Positions 1 through 9,557 are shown, counted from the stretch's first letter. The stretch: DNA of 64,000 nucleotides from Bacilli bacterium (GCA_035326105.1 DAOKYO010000002.1:62001-126000), one strand, 5' to 3'. The notes: generated by a model not told the origin, from the sequence alone. Numbers and translations are program-made.

Positions 1-1037
1 TGCGCAGTGAAGATTATATACATGACAATGTGCCGTTAGGACCGGCCAGTTTTCTAGATATTTTAACTTTTTTAAAGGCTAAGGGGGTGACAGCCAGAGC
101 CATGAGGGTTTCTTCGGCGCGGCAGTTAACCTCTGCCTTTTGGTACATTGCGCATCAGCCTGATGGAAATGGACATTTTGTCGTCATAAAAGTGCGCTTT
201 AATAAACGCCAATTCGTAATCTTAGACCCCGCATTGGGAATCTATGCACTAAATCAGACACAGCTGATGACGGCAATTGACGGAAATATTATTGCTGTAG
301 AAATTTATAAAAAAGTTAAGAATGGCAAAGATGCCCTTCCGCCAAAAAAACATTTTCTGGCATTGATGGGGATGCTTTTCTTTCAATTAAGCACCGTGAC
401 GGCATTAGTAATAGCTTTGTACCTAATAAATGATGGAAACGACTATTTGATATCCATAGGGTTATTGATATTAGCGATGCTATTTTACCTTTATGAAAAA
501 ATATATCGTATTCATAATTTATTTGCCAATGCAAAAAAAGATAAATATACGCAATTTGCTAAATGCATAAGAAACTCTACGCGAAAAAGCGAATTTTTGC
601 TTCAAATCATTACCAAGGTGTTAATGGTCATCTTTTCCTTAGGACTGATATTGTACAATAATTTATTTCTAGGCCTTATTTCGCTTGCTTTTTTGTCTGT
701 AGTGGCCGTCGCGGCCGCTATTTATTATCCGTCGGGGAAAACGATTTTGGATATTAAAAAACTGGAGAATCAAATGGAGAAAAATAATAAAGTAAGTTCG
801 TCTCAACTCAAGCAATTGCAGAAAAAAGCCGAACTGTTAACTTTTAAGAAAAGTGTTTCGATCCTTGCAAAAGAACTCATTCCATTGCTCATTGTTATCC
901 TTATGCTTATCGTCGAAAATAAAGCCCGTTTAAATTATGCCATTTTTTATTTTTTTCTCGTTCGATTTTCTTTTCAGGAGTTATGGCAGCTGATTTATTT
1001 TCTTAAGAATAACAATTCAATAAATTTAACTCTTTAA
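1..1037 (+). CDS. C39-peptidase membrane protein without ABC ATPase domain (5' partial)
   Basis: The reading frame is open to the first base of the window, so the N-terminus, including the expected catalytic Cys, lies upstream. A GTG at 30 is the first possible internal start, but it falls inside the domain. The visible part has the second half of a C39 (double-glycine leader) peptidase: the catalytic His in GHFVVI (codon near 174) and the Asp in LDPALG (codon near 225). About six hydrophobic segments follow, arranged like an ABC-exporter transmembrane domain, with a Lys/Gln-rich cytoplasmic stretch between the fourth and fifth. Known C39 exporters then carry a nucleotide-binding domain. Here the protein stops, with no Walker A, signature or Walker B motif. 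It may be a membrane-tethered processing protease, or half of a two-gene exporter. The C39 call is good; the role is inferred. Confidence 0.7.
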   Translation, partial: RSEDYIHDNVPLGPASFLDILTFLKAKGVTARAMRVSSARQLTSAFWYIAHQPDGNGHFVVIKVRFNKRQFVILDPALGIYALNQTQLMTAIDGNIIAVEIYKKVKNGKDALPPKKHFLALMGMLFFQLSTVTALVIALYLINDGNDYLISIGLLILAMLFYLYEKIYRIHNLFANAKKDKYTQFAKCIRNSTRKSEFLLQIITKVLMVIFSLGLILYNNLFLGLISLAFLSVVAVAAAIYYPSGKTILDIKKLENQMEKNNKVSSSQLKQLQKKAELLTFKKSVSILAKELIPLLIVILMLIVENKARLNYAIFYFFLVRFSFQELWQLIYFLKNNNSINLTL

Positions 1038-1068
1038 ATGTAAAAAAAAGCCAAAAAAAACATTATTG

Positions 1069-1077
1069 TGCTAAAAT
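1069..1077 (+). promoter_or_regulatory. Candidate extended -10 promoter for ybeY operon
   Basis: TG-C-TAAAAT sits 22 bases before the ybeY start and after the stop of the C39 gene. It matches an extended -10 element; no good -35 is visible. Confidence 0.35.
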
Positions 1078-1098
1078 ATCAATACTCAAGGTGAACTT

Positions 1099-1566
1099 AT
1101 GAGAATTGATTTTAATAACGAATATCCGCAAGAACTTGGAAACTATCGGCAAGTGTATCGTCGCTTGGCAGATAAAACGTTAAAACACTTGAACATACTT
1201 GACCATTACGTTCTTGAGGTGGACTTAGTTGACAATGACCGTATCCATGAGATAAATCGCGATTACCGAGCAATAGATCGTGAAACCGATGTCATTTCAT
1301 TTGCCTTTAATGATGAAGTGGAAGGGGAAGTGAAAATAAAAACCGGCGATTTACCCATGCTGTTAGGTAATATTATTATCTCGGTGGATCGAGCTCGATC
1401 CCAAGCCCTTGAATATGGACATTCATTCCATCGAGAGATGAAATTTCTTTTTCTTCATGGCTTACTTCATTTGCTTGGCTACGATCATCAAACAAAGGAA
1501 GATGAAAAAGAAATGTTTGACTTGCAAGATGAAATACTTGGAAAGAGGATTATAAAAAATGATTGA
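1099..1566 (+). CDS. ybeY: YbeY endoribonuclease (rRNA maturation factor)
   Basis: Zinc-dependent endoribonuclease that takes part in 16S rRNA 3'-end maturation and 70S quality control in the cytoplasm. The 155-residue protein has the family length and carries the metal-binding signature HGLLHLLGYDH (H-x3-H-x5-H) near residue 120. A ribosome-binding site AAGGTGA precedes the ATG. It is the first gene of ybeY-cdd-era-recO, the order found in B. subtilis and many Bacillota (there with dgkA between ybeY and cdd). Its 3' end overlaps cdd by 8 nt, which suggests translational coupling. Confidence 0.95.
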   Translation: MRIDFNNEYPQELGNYRQVYRRLADKTLKHLNILDHYVLEVDLVDNDRIHEINRDYRAIDRETDVISFAFNDEVEGEVKIKTGDLPMLLGNIIISVDRARSQALEYGHSFHREMKFLFLHGLLHLLGYDHQTKEDEKEMFDLQDEILGKRIIKND

Positions 1567-1960
1567 TGAAAAACAAGCTGTGGCTTTAGCGCTTGAAGCG
1601 CGAAAAAAGAGTTACTCTCCTTATTCAAAATTTGCGGTCGGAGCCGTTATCGTTACTAACGACGGACGGGTATTCGAAGGAGCAAATATTGAGAATGCGG
1701 CCTATGGTCTTTCGATGTGCGCGGAGAGAAATGCTATTTTTAATGCCTATATGCACGGATGTCATAAAGAAGACTTAGCTCTATTATCAGTAATTGCTGA
1801 TACGGGCGAACCGGTTTCTCCCTGCGGATCGTGCCGACAGGTTATTTCGGAACTTTATCCGGCGGATAAACCGATTATCCTCGCTAATTTAAAAGGGGAA
1901 GTAAGAACGACCAATGCCAAAGAACTATTGCCATTTGCTTTTGATGATCAGGATTTATAG
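1559..1960 (+). CDS. cdd: Cytidine deaminase
   Basis: Deaminates cytidine and deoxycytidine to uridine and deoxyuridine in pyrimidine salvage. At 133 residues it is the homotetrameric type. The zinc-site motifs are both present: CAERNAIF (Cys ligand plus catalytic Glu) and PCGSCRQVI (two Cys ligands). The start lies inside the end of ybeY, with an AGAGGA ribosome-binding site about 8 nt upstream. It sits between ybeY and era as in Bacillus. Confidence 0.95.
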   Translation: MIDEKQAVALALEARKKSYSPYSKFAVGAVIVTNDGRVFEGANIENAAYGLSMCAERNAIFNAYMHGCHKEDLALLSVIADTGEPVSPCGSCRQVISELYPADKPIILANLKGEVRTTNAKELLPFAFDDQDL

Positions 1961-1962
1961 AC

Positions 1963-2847
1963 ATGAAAAGCGGATTCATTAGCATCGTTGGCCGGCCTAA
2001 TGTTGGTAAATCGACAATTATCAACGCCATCATCGGAACCAAAGTGGCAATTACCACTTCTAAGCCTCAGACAACGCGAAATATTATTCGCGGTATTTTA
2101 ACTACCCCGGAAGCACAGTTAATATTTATCGATACTCCAGGAATACATAAGCCTTATTTGCAAATTGGAAATGAGATGAATAAGATGGCTTATCATTCAT
2201 TACGCGAAGCTGAGGCTACAATCTTGGTTGTTGATGCCGGACAAAGTTTTGGACCGGGAGACCAATTTTTGATTGATAACTTAACTATTCGTTCCCCCTT
2301 ATTCATCGTTTTTAACAAGATTGATCTTGCAACTTTTGCCAGTATGGAAAAACTCAAGTCCATCTATAAAGATAAATATCCTACGGCTCACCAAATTGAG
2401 GTAAGTGCGATTCGGAATGTCAATTTGGATGTTGTCGTATCAGAAATAATCAAAATTCTCCCCGAAGGGCCCCAATATTTTCCATCTAATATGACTTCGA
2501 ATCGCGGCGATGATTTTTTGATTTCAGAAGTCATTCGCGAACGCATCATGCTACTTACTCGTCAGGAAATTCCTCATAGCGTGGCGGTAAGCCTCGTAAA
2601 AAAAGAACTTATCGATGACGATAAAATGGATGTTGCCGCGGATATAATTGTTGAAAAAGACTCTCAAAAAGGGATCTTAATTGGCAAAGGGGGACGACTT
2701 ATTCGCCAAATACGGCTTGATGCCACCAAGCAATTGGAGCATTTACTTCATAAAACGATTCGAATGGAATTGTTCGTCCGGGTTAAGGAAAATTGGCGCG
2801 ACGATTTAAAGTCCCTTAAATCTTTAGGTATCAATGACGAGGAGTAA
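1963..2847 (+). CDS. era: GTPase Era
   Basis: Essential GTPase that binds the 3' end of 16S rRNA and assists 30S assembly. The 294-residue protein has G1 GRPNVGKS near the N-terminus, G3 DTPG, G4 NKID and G5 SAI, followed by a C-terminal KH RNA-binding domain with the GKGG loop (near residue 242). It starts 2 nt after cdd and ends 2 nt before recO. YbeY, Era and RecO are a classic operon; YbeY and Era act on the same end of 16S rRNA. Confidence 0.96.
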   Translation: MKSGFISIVGRPNVGKSTIINAIIGTKVAITTSKPQTTRNIIRGILTTPEAQLIFIDTPGIHKPYLQIGNEMNKMAYHSLREAEATILVVDAGQSFGPGDQFLIDNLTIRSPLFIVFNKIDLATFASMEKLKSIYKDKYPTAHQIEVSAIRNVNLDVVVSEIIKILPEGPQYFPSNMTSNRGDDFLISEVIRERIMLLTRQEIPHSVAVSLVKKELIDDDKMDVAADIIVEKDSQKGILIGKGGRLIRQIRLDATKQLEHLLHKTIRMELFVRVKENWRDDLKSLKSLGINDEE

Positions 2848-2849
2848 AA

Positions 2850-3575
2850 ATGGAAGATAAAGTCATTATTCTTCGTTTGACACAATATAAAGAATCCGAT
2901 GCGATTGTAACGGCAATTAGTTCCAATGGTTATGTATCATTTTCGGCCCGGGGAATAATGAAAATCAACGCTCATAACGGAGCTCTTATTCAACCCTTCA
3001 ATGAGGTAGTGGTCGATTTGACCGAAGGTAAGGCCGGGAATGTTTTAAAGACAGCAAGCACGATTTTTACAGCTGATGCCAGCTTAAATCATCTAGAAAA
3101 AATGAGCGCGCTTTTTTTGCTGGGAGAAATTACCTTAGCAATCATTAAAGAGGAGGAAGATGCGAAAAAAATTTTTCCCTTTCTTGAAAAAGCCATTCAT
3201 AATATTGAAAAGTTCGATGAGTTATCTTTAGTCATGCTCTACTTGGCGACTGCAATCAAAGTGGCGGGTTTTGGTCCGGAAGTCGACCAATGCGTCATCT
3301 GTGGATCAAAGCGTAAAATAGTTGGTTTTTCGTTTGAAGAAGGGGGCTTTATTTGTCAAAATTGCGCCTATGAATCACAGATAGAGCAACGAAGCACACA
3401 TCTTTTAAACATGTATCGTTACGCTTTTAAAATAAGTCCTGATGACATATGCCGAGTATCCTTTGAAGCGAAAGATAATCTTTTGATTCTAAGCGAACTG
3501 AATCAGTATTTAAGCGATTCGCTTGGCATCAAGTTAAAAAAATACAACGATTTTATTTCAATTTTGAGAGTTTGA
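2850..3575 (+). CDS. recO: DNA repair protein RecO
   Basis: Recombination mediator that works with RecR and RecF to load RecA on SSB-coated gaps and to anneal complementary strands. The 241-residue protein has an N-terminal OB fold and a zinc finger formed by CVIC and CQNC (around residues 149-174). A GAGGAG ribosome-binding site overlaps the end of era. It ends in TGA, one proof that UGA is a stop codon here. It is the last gene of the ybeY operon. Confidence 0.95.
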   Translation: MEDKVIILRLTQYKESDAIVTAISSNGYVSFSARGIMKINAHNGALIQPFNEVVVDLTEGKAGNVLKTASTIFTADASLNHLEKMSALFLLGEITLAIIKEEEDAKKIFPFLEKAIHNIEKFDELSLVMLYLATAIKVAGFGPEVDQCVICGSKRKIVGFSFEEGGFICQNCAYESQIEQRSTHLLNMYRYAFKISPDDICRVSFEAKDNLLILSELNQYLSDSLGIKLKKYNDFISILRV

Positions 3576-3590
3576 TACACTTATAATAGG

Positions 3591-3618
3591 TTGACAAAGT
3601 AATAGCATAAAGTATAAT
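3591..3618 (+). promoter_or_regulatory. Sigma-A promoter of glyQS-dnaG-sigA operon
   Basis: Consensus TTGACA (3591-3596), 16-bp spacer, TATAAT (3613-3618). Transcription should start near 3625, leaving a leader of only about 25 nt before glyQS. Confidence 0.85.
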
Positions 3619-3648
3619 CACTCTGTGCCTTAGGGCCGGGAGAATTTT

Positions 3649-5022
3649 ATGCCAGAACATTCATTTGATAAGATTGTGGTTCATTTGCAGACGAGCGGTT
3701 ACGTTTTTCAAGGTTCGGAGATATACGGCGGGTTGTCGAATACTTGGGATTATGGTCCGCTTGGTGTTGAAATAAAAAATAATATTCGTCGCGCGTGGTG
3801 GAAGAGATTTGTTCAAGAAAGCAAAGAAAACGTCGGCCTTGATGCGGCGATTTTGATGAATCCAAAAGTTTGGGAAGCAACCGGTCATGTGGCGACTTTT
3901 TCCGACCCGTTAATCGATTGCAAGTCTTGCCACGCTCGTCACCGTGCCGATACGCTGATTGAGACTCAATTTCCTGACGCCGATGTCAACGGGATGAGTC
4001 AAGCGGAAATGATGGAGTTTATTCGGCATAACAACGTCGTTTGCCCGGTATGTGGCAAGAGCAATTTTACCGATATTAGGCAATTTAATATGATGTTTAA
4101 AACACATATTGGAGTTACGGATGATAGCAAGAGTGAAGTATATCTTCGTCCCGAGACCGCACAGGGTATTTTCGTTAATTTTAAAAATGTCATGCGCGCG
4201 GCCCGGAAGAAACTTCCCTTTGGTATTTGCCAGACCGGGAAATCATTTCGTAACGAGATTACTCCTGGGAATTTTACTTTTAGAACTCGCGAATTTGAGC
4301 AGATGGAGATGGAGTTTTTTTGTAGGCCGGGTTCCGATTTAGAGTGGTTTAAATATTGGAAGCAGCACTGTATTGATTTTGTTGGCGCGCTTGGAATCAA
4401 AAAAGAGAATCTTCGTTTTCGCAATCATGAGACCGAGGAATTGGCTTTTTATTCGAAGGCGACGACCGATATTGAATACTTGTTTCCATTTGGATGGGGC
4501 GAAATATGGGGAATCGCCGATCGAACCGACTATGATTTGAAACGTCATATGCAGTATAGCGGTGAAAATCTTGAGTACCTGGATCCGGAGACGAACGAAA
4601 AATATGTTCCGTACTGTATCGAACCTTCCGTGGGGCTTGATCGCCTAATTTTAATGGCTCTGACCGATGCATATGATGAAGAGAGTCTTCCTAATGACGA
4701 CATGCGGATTGTAATGCATCTGCATCCGGCCTTGGCCCCATATAAGGCGGCGGTTTTACCATTATCAAAGAAGTTAAATGAGAAGGCCGGTGAAATCTAC
4801 GCGCATCTACAAAAGCATTTTATGGTTACATATGATGAAACCGGCTCAATCGGCAAACGTTACCGGCGGGAAGATGCAATTGGAACTCCGTTTTGCATAA
4901 CGGTGGATTTCGATACTTTGGAAGATAATCAAGTTACGATTCGGAATCGTGACTCAATGGAACAAATTAGAATGTCAATTACCGAATTAGACACATTTTT
5001 GGAAGAAAAAACCTCCTTTTAG
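3649..5022 (+). CDS. glyQS: Glycyl-tRNA synthetase, single-chain type
   Basis: Class II synthetase that charges tRNA-Gly. The 457-residue protein is the eukaryote-like homodimeric form found in Bacillota and Mollicutes rather than the two-subunit GlyQ/GlyS. The N-terminal signature GLSNTWDYGPLG, motif 2 around RPETAQG and SFRNEITPG, and the motif 3 region EPSVGLDRL are all present. Cys pairs CKSC and CPVC flank an insertion. An anticodon-binding domain forms the C-terminus. The leader is too short to hold a T-box. dnaG follows 14 nt downstream, as in Bacillus, where glyQS also precedes dnaG-sigA. Confidence 0.96.
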   Translation: MPEHSFDKIVVHLQTSGYVFQGSEIYGGLSNTWDYGPLGVEIKNNIRRAWWKRFVQESKENVGLDAAILMNPKVWEATGHVATFSDPLIDCKSCHARHRADTLIETQFPDADVNGMSQAEMMEFIRHNNVVCPVCGKSNFTDIRQFNMMFKTHIGVTDDSKSEVYLRPETAQGIFVNFKNVMRAARKKLPFGICQTGKSFRNEITPGNFTFRTREFEQMEMEFFCRPGSDLEWFKYWKQHCIDFVGALGIKKENLRFRNHETEELAFYSKATTDIEYLFPFGWGEIWGIADRTDYDLKRHMQYSGENLEYLDPETNEKYVPYCIEPSVGLDRLILMALTDAYDEESLPNDDMRIVMHLHPALAPYKAAVLPLSKKLNEKAGEIYAHLQKHFMVTYDETGSIGKRYRREDAIGTPFCITVDFDTLEDNQVTIRNRDSMEQIRMSITELDTFLEEKTSF

Positions 5023-5036
5023 AAAGAGAAATTTAG

Positions 5037-6848
5037 ATGGCATTTAAATCAAACTTAGCAGATGAAATTCTTCATCGCGCCGATATTGTGGAAGTCATAA
5101 GCAACTATATTCCTGTGACCAAAAAGGGCCGGAATTATGTCGCCATATGTCCTTTTCATGATGATAAAAATCCATCCCTTCATATCTCTCAGGACAAGCA
5201 GATATACAAGTGCTTTGCCTGTGGCGCTGGCGGAAATGCAATTTCGTTTGTGCAGAACTACGAAAAAATATCTTTTGGCGATGCTTTGAAAAAGGTCGCC
5301 GATTTAATTGGTTACGATGATGAGCGTTTGAAGCAATATCAACATATTAACAAGATTGATCATGCGCTTGTACCGCTATATAACTGCCTTGAGGACTTGA
5401 CAAAGTATTACCAATACTGCCTTTTGACAGAAGAGGGAAAAGAGGCAAAGGATTACCTTCATAATCGGGGCTTGGCTGGTGAGATTGAGCAGACATTCCG
5501 TCTCGGATATGCCCTTAATAATGGTGAGGCTTCTATTGAGTTTCTACAAAAGCGCGGTCATTCAATAAAAACTATTGAAGCGATTGGTATTATGGGGGGC
5601 GAACTCAATCAGCCCTTCGATCGCAATCGGGGGAGAGTAATGTTTCCGATTACCGATCGAGACGGTAAAATCGTCGGCTTTAGTGGCCGAATTTTGCAAA
5701 AGCGGAAAGATGTCGGCAAATATGTTAATTCACCGGAGACCCCGGTTTTTAAAAAAAGCCAGATTCTCTACAATTTTGATCGGGCGAAAACGACGGCTCG
5801 CCATGACGGCTATGTGTACATTCTGGAAGGGTTCATGGATGTTTTCGCACTATATCGGGCAGGAATAAATAGTGCTGTCGCTTTAATGGGAACAGCATTA
5901 ACTAAAGAACACATCGCCATGTTGCGTTCGTTAAATGCCGAATTAAGAATTTGCCTTGATGGTGACTTAGCCGGTCAAATGGGAATGCTTAAAATAGCCA
6001 AGGAACTGAGCAACAGCGGATTAAGTTATTCATTTGTAGATAGTGGCAACGAACTGCGAGATCCAGATGAGATTTTAACGCAAGATGGCACGGAAGCGTT
6101 GCTAAAATATTTAGACAGACGCATTTCTCATTCGGTCTTTGCAATGCAGTATTATCGGCTTCATGGTAAAGCGGAAACGACCAGCGACCGTCGGCGCTTG
6201 GTAGTCGAGATGTTGCCTATTATCGATACCATCACTAATCAAGAAGAACTGATGGATGGCCTGCTGATACTGAAATCACTGACTAATTTTCCTTTGGAGT
6301 CGCTTAAAAAGAGTTTGGATTTATATCGGAAGCGCTCTAATAAAGCGATACCATCGTTTCGAGAAGTTCACCCGGAAAGGGAATTGATTCGTCATTTTTC
6401 TTTTGCTGAACGAGATGTGATCGTCTATATGTTGCACGACAAGCGGGCAGCCGCGTATTACGAAGCAAACATTAATTATCTATATGATGATATATATCGT
6501 TCAATTGCCAATTTCCTAATTGATTATTACGATAACCATGATGCTCTTGATGTGGCGGAGTTAATTAATACCATTGCAAGCAACGATTCGGCAGGCGTGC
6601 AAGATATTATAGAGGAGGTGTCATCCTTATCACTAAGAAATGACCTACCGGTCTATTCCGATCAATCGATGGATGAATTACGGTTTACAATTGAAGCTGA
6701 ACGTAGTAAAGAGAAGAAGGAACGTGACTTATTAGAACAGACAAAGGGTAAATCGGATGCTGAAAAAGCAGCAATTTATGCTCAGTATTACCGTAAAAAT
6801 AAAGATGATAATTTACCGGTTTTGGATAAAGAAAGGAAACCCAATTAA
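5037..6848 (+). CDS. dnaG: DNA primase
   Basis: Synthesises RNA primers at the replication fork together with the DnaB-type helicase. In the 603-residue protein the CHC2 zinc finger uses C38, H41, C59 and C62. The TOPRIM catalytic core shows the acidic motifs EGFMD and DGDLAG. A less conserved C-terminal helicase-interacting region ends the protein. It sits between glyQS and sigA, the classic macromolecular-synthesis arrangement linking replication and transcription initiation. Confidence 0.96.
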   Translation: MAFKSNLADEILHRADIVEVISNYIPVTKKGRNYVAICPFHDDKNPSLHISQDKQIYKCFACGAGGNAISFVQNYEKISFGDALKKVADLIGYDDERLKQYQHINKIDHALVPLYNCLEDLTKYYQYCLLTEEGKEAKDYLHNRGLAGEIEQTFRLGYALNNGEASIEFLQKRGHSIKTIEAIGIMGGELNQPFDRNRGRVMFPITDRDGKIVGFSGRILQKRKDVGKYVNSPETPVFKKSQILYNFDRAKTTARHDGYVYILEGFMDVFALYRAGINSAVALMGTALTKEHIAMLRSLNAELRICLDGDLAGQMGMLKIAKELSNSGLSYSFVDSGNELRDPDEILTQDGTEALLKYLDRRISHSVFAMQYYRLHGKAETTSDRRRLVVEMLPIIDTITNQEELMDGLLILKSLTNFPLESLKKSLDLYRKRSNKAIPSFREVHPERELIRHFSFAERDVIVYMLHDKRAAAYYEANINYLYDDIYRSIANFLIDYYDNHDALDVAELINTIASNDSAGVQDIIEEVSSLSLRNDLPVYSDQSMDELRFTIEAERSKEKKERDLLEQTKGKSDAEKAAIYAQYYRKNKDDNLPVLDKERKPN

Positions 6849-6859
6849 GAGGAGTTAAT

Positions 6860-8122
6860 ATGAAAAAAAAGAAAATAGTGGAAGATGATTTAAGTCTAAT
6901 TTCCGATGATGATGAGGCCGTTGAAAGTCTCGATACAATCAAAAAAAAGCTTGAAAAAAAAGGAAAAACCGCCGGCTATTTGGATCAAGACGATATTTTT
7001 GAAGCTATCCAACATCTGGACCTATCAGATGAAGATATGGATGCGCTTTTGGATTACTTTAAACAAAAAGGTATTAATATTATCGGCGACGAAGACGGGG
7101 AGGACTTAGACAGCATCGATATTGATGTCAAAAACTTGGATGAAAAAAAATTAAATCAAGATATTGTCGAAGATGAAGATGTGATGTTTGATGATAGCTT
7201 TGATGATAGCAACGAAGAAGAAGAGACGGATGATTTGGATGTCGATCGGTTCAATCGTTTAGCAAATGGTGATGTCAAAGTCAATGACTCGGTTAAGATG
7301 TATCTGCATGAAATCGGGCACCACGAATTACTAAAACCGGACGAGGAAGTAGAATTGGCCAAGCGGATTGAAGCGGGTGATGAAGATGCTAAAGATCGTT
7401 TGATAAACTGCAACTTACGTTTGGTAGTTAATATCGCTAAACATTATTTAGGACGGGGAATGCAATTTTTAGATTTAATTCAAGAGGGCAACCTTGGCTT
7501 GATGAAAGCGGTAGAAAAATTCGACTATAAAAAAGGATTTAAATTTTCTACCTATGCCACATGGTGGATTCGCCAGGCTATTACGCGCGCGATTGCTGAT
7601 CAGGCGCGGACGATTCGTATCCCTGTGCATATGGTTGAGACAATTAATAAAATTACCCGGGTTCAACGTCAACTGGTCCAAGAATTGGGACGGGATCCAA
7701 CTGCGGAAGAAATCAGTGACAAACTTGACGGCGCGATGCCGCCGGAGAGAATTCGTGAAATTCAGCGGATTGCCCTTGAACCGGTTTCTTTAGAGACGCC
7801 AATCGGTGAAGAAGAAGATAGCCACATTGGCGATTTTATTGAAGATAAAGACACCTTATCACCAACCGATTACACGAGTAACATTCTTTTGGTTGAAGAG
7901 ATATATGAAGTCATGCACGATTGCCTAACCGACCGTGAGGACCGAGTTATTCGCCTTCGTTATGGACTGGATGATAATCGGCCCCGGACCTTAGAAGAAG
8001 TAGGAAAAGAATTCGGAGTTACCAGAGAGCGTATTCGGCAAATTGAGGCTAAGGCTATCCGTAAAATGCGGGCGCCAAGTCGGATGAAACGTTTGCAAGA
8101 TTATAGGAATTTTAAAGAATGA
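6860..8122 (+). CDS. sigA: Primary sigma factor SigA/RpoD
   Basis: Housekeeping sigma-70 factor of RNA polymerase. The 420-residue protein has a Lys/Asp/Glu-rich N-terminal region 1.1, with an acidic run around residues 105-125. Region 2 includes LRLVVNIAKHY and FSTYATWWIRQAI (-10 recognition and melting), and region 4.2 helix-turn-helix is around EVGKEFGVTRERIRQIE. The AAGAGGAG ribosome-binding site follows dnaG by a few bases. The many TTGACA/TATAAT-type promoters in the window fit this factor. The TGA stop overlaps the trmK start. Confidence 0.97.
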   Translation: MKKKKIVEDDLSLISDDDEAVESLDTIKKKLEKKGKTAGYLDQDDIFEAIQHLDLSDEDMDALLDYFKQKGINIIGDEDGEDLDSIDIDVKNLDEKKLNQDIVEDEDVMFDDSFDDSNEEEETDDLDVDRFNRLANGDVKVNDSVKMYLHEIGHHELLKPDEEVELAKRIEAGDEDAKDRLINCNLRLVVNIAKHYLGRGMQFLDLIQEGNLGLMKAVEKFDYKKGFKFSTYATWWIRQAITRAIADQARTIRIPVHMVETINKITRVQRQLVQELGRDPTAEEISDKLDGAMPPERIREIQRIALEPVSLETPIGEEEDSHIGDFIEDKDTLSPTDYTSNILLVEEIYEVMHDCLTDREDRVIRLRYGLDDNRPRTLEEVGKEFGVTRERIRQIEAKAIRKMRAPSRMKRLQDYRNFKE

Positions 8123-8796
8123 GCATGCAATTACCTTCCCGATTAATGGCGATTGCTAGTCATATAAATGAGAAGGACCATGTGGCCGATATCGGTTCGG
8201 ATCACGGCCTTTTGCCGCTGTTTTTAGTGAAAGAAAGCCATTTGACCCGCGTCTATGCTTCCGACAATAAAGAGGGGCCCTTTAAAATTTTGCATAAAGC
8301 GGTGACAGAAGCAAATTTGGCAGATCAAATCCAAGTTGATTTGGCCGACGGACTGAAGAAATTACCGGAAGATATCGATACGGTCGTGATATCAGGCATG
8401 GGCGGGGATGTTATATGCGATATAATAAACGACTCAATTGATAAACTTGATCAAATAAAAAAAATTATTCTAGTACCGCACACCAAGGCAGACGAAGTGC
8501 GCTCGCTGATGGCTTTTTATGGTTTTAGTTTTGAAGATGAAGTTGTTGTTGAAGAAGATAATCACTTCTACGAAATAATAGTTATGGTTCCCAAACGCCA
8601 CATTTACTGCGGACTGGAGTTAGTTTTCGGACCGATCAATCTGAATCAAAAAAGCGATTCCTTCATAAGAATGTGGCGCGATCGTTACGAACGAAATGAG
8701 AAGATTTTATCGGGAAATATTGATGACCATCGCCGTGATCAAATTTTGGCGGAACAGGAGAAGATTGAGACTTTATGGTCAAAACAAAAGTTTTAA
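8119..8796 (+). CDS. trmK: tRNA (adenine-N1)-methyltransferase TrmK
   Basis: SAM-dependent enzyme that makes m1A22 in tRNA. The 225-residue protein has the Rossmann SAM loop VADIGSDHGLLP near residue 23 and the family motif SGMGGD. It overlaps sigA by 4 nt (ATGA). B. subtilis has the same order (sigA, cccA, yqfN/trmK, yqfO), with the cytochrome gene cccA absent here. Confidence 0.9.
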   Translation: MSMQLPSRLMAIASHINEKDHVADIGSDHGLLPLFLVKESHLTRVYASDNKEGPFKILHKAVTEANLADQIQVDLADGLKKLPEDIDTVVISGMGGDVICDIINDSIDKLDQIKKIILVPHTKADEVRSLMAFYGFSFEDEVVVEEDNHFYEIIVMVPKRHIYCGLELVFGPINLNQKSDSFIRMWRDRYERNEKILSGNIDDHRRDQILAEQEKIETLWSKQKF

Positions 8797-9557
8797 TTCA
8801 AAAATTGGCCGGTCGCTTTCCCAAAGCGCTCGCGTATAAGAACCACGACCGTAGGATTGGCTTACAAACAGGAAAGTTAAAGGAGTGGACATCGCGTATC
8901 GTGCTCGCCCTTGATTTAGATGAGACCATTGCCGACCGCGTGCTAGAAATTAGTCCCGATTTGGTTTTGACTCACCACCCGTTTATTTTTGGTCCGCGGA
9001 TGGCAGTGCTGAAAAGTGATTCTTTAAAAATGGAACTGGTTAGGCGACTAGATGATGCCTTGATACCCGTCTATAGTATGCATACAAATTTTGACGAGGG
9101 AAAAGATGGCATGAATGATGCTTTAGCCACAGCCTTAGGTTTAGAAAATATTCATCCATTAGCCACAGAAAAAATGGCGCGAGGAGGAATTCTGTCTCAG
9201 CCGATGGAAGTGGATGATTTTGTAAAATATGCTCTTATGCGCCTTGACGTTCCCTATGGCAGCATTATAAATGCCGGGAAAAAAGCCATTACCAGCGTGG
9301 CGATTATCGGTGGTGGCGGTTCGCGGAGTTGGCAAAAAGCCGCCGCGGAAGGTTTTGATATTTTTATCAGCGGTGATGCTCCGCATCATGTTCGAAGAGA
9401 TATCGTCCGCTACCAATTTAATTATTTGGACGTTCCCCACGAAGTGGAAAGGATTTTTCTTAAACAAATGAAAAAAATACTGCTGGAAATTGATCCAACC
9501 CTAGAAGTTCTTATTCTTGATCAAGAGAAGGCACCTCCGGTTATTCAATTGCCTTAA
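8775..9557 (+). CDS. Nif3-like dinuclear metal-centre protein (YqfO family)
   Basis: Member of the NIF3/YqfO/YbgI family, which binds two metal ions and has been proposed to act as GTP cyclohydrolase I-like or as a metal insertase; the true role is unsettled. Metal ligands fit the HHP motif in LTHHPF, the HTNFD motif and the late ISGDAPHH motif. At 260 residues it is the short form, without the roughly 100-residue insert of B. subtilis YqfO. It overlaps trmK by 22 nt and converges on ispH with a 17-nt overlap of the 3' ends. Confidence 0.88.
   Translation: MVKTKVLIQKLAGRFPKALAYKNHDRRIGLQTGKLKEWTSRIVLALDLDETIADRVLEISPDLVLTHHPFIFGPRMAVLKSDSLKMELVRRLDDALIPVYSMHTNFDEGKDGMNDALATALGLENIHPLATEKMARGGILSQPMEVDDFVKYALMRLDVPYGSIINAGKKAITSVAIIGGGGSRSWQKAAAEGFDIFISGDAPHHVRRDIVRYQFNYLDVPHEVERIFLKQMKKILLEIDPTLEVLILDQEKAPPVIQLP

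Noticed and set aside
3619..3648. T-box riboswitch ahead of glyQS, and likewise ahead of hisS.
   Set aside because: With the promoters found, the leaders are only about 25-35 nt, far too short for a T-box.
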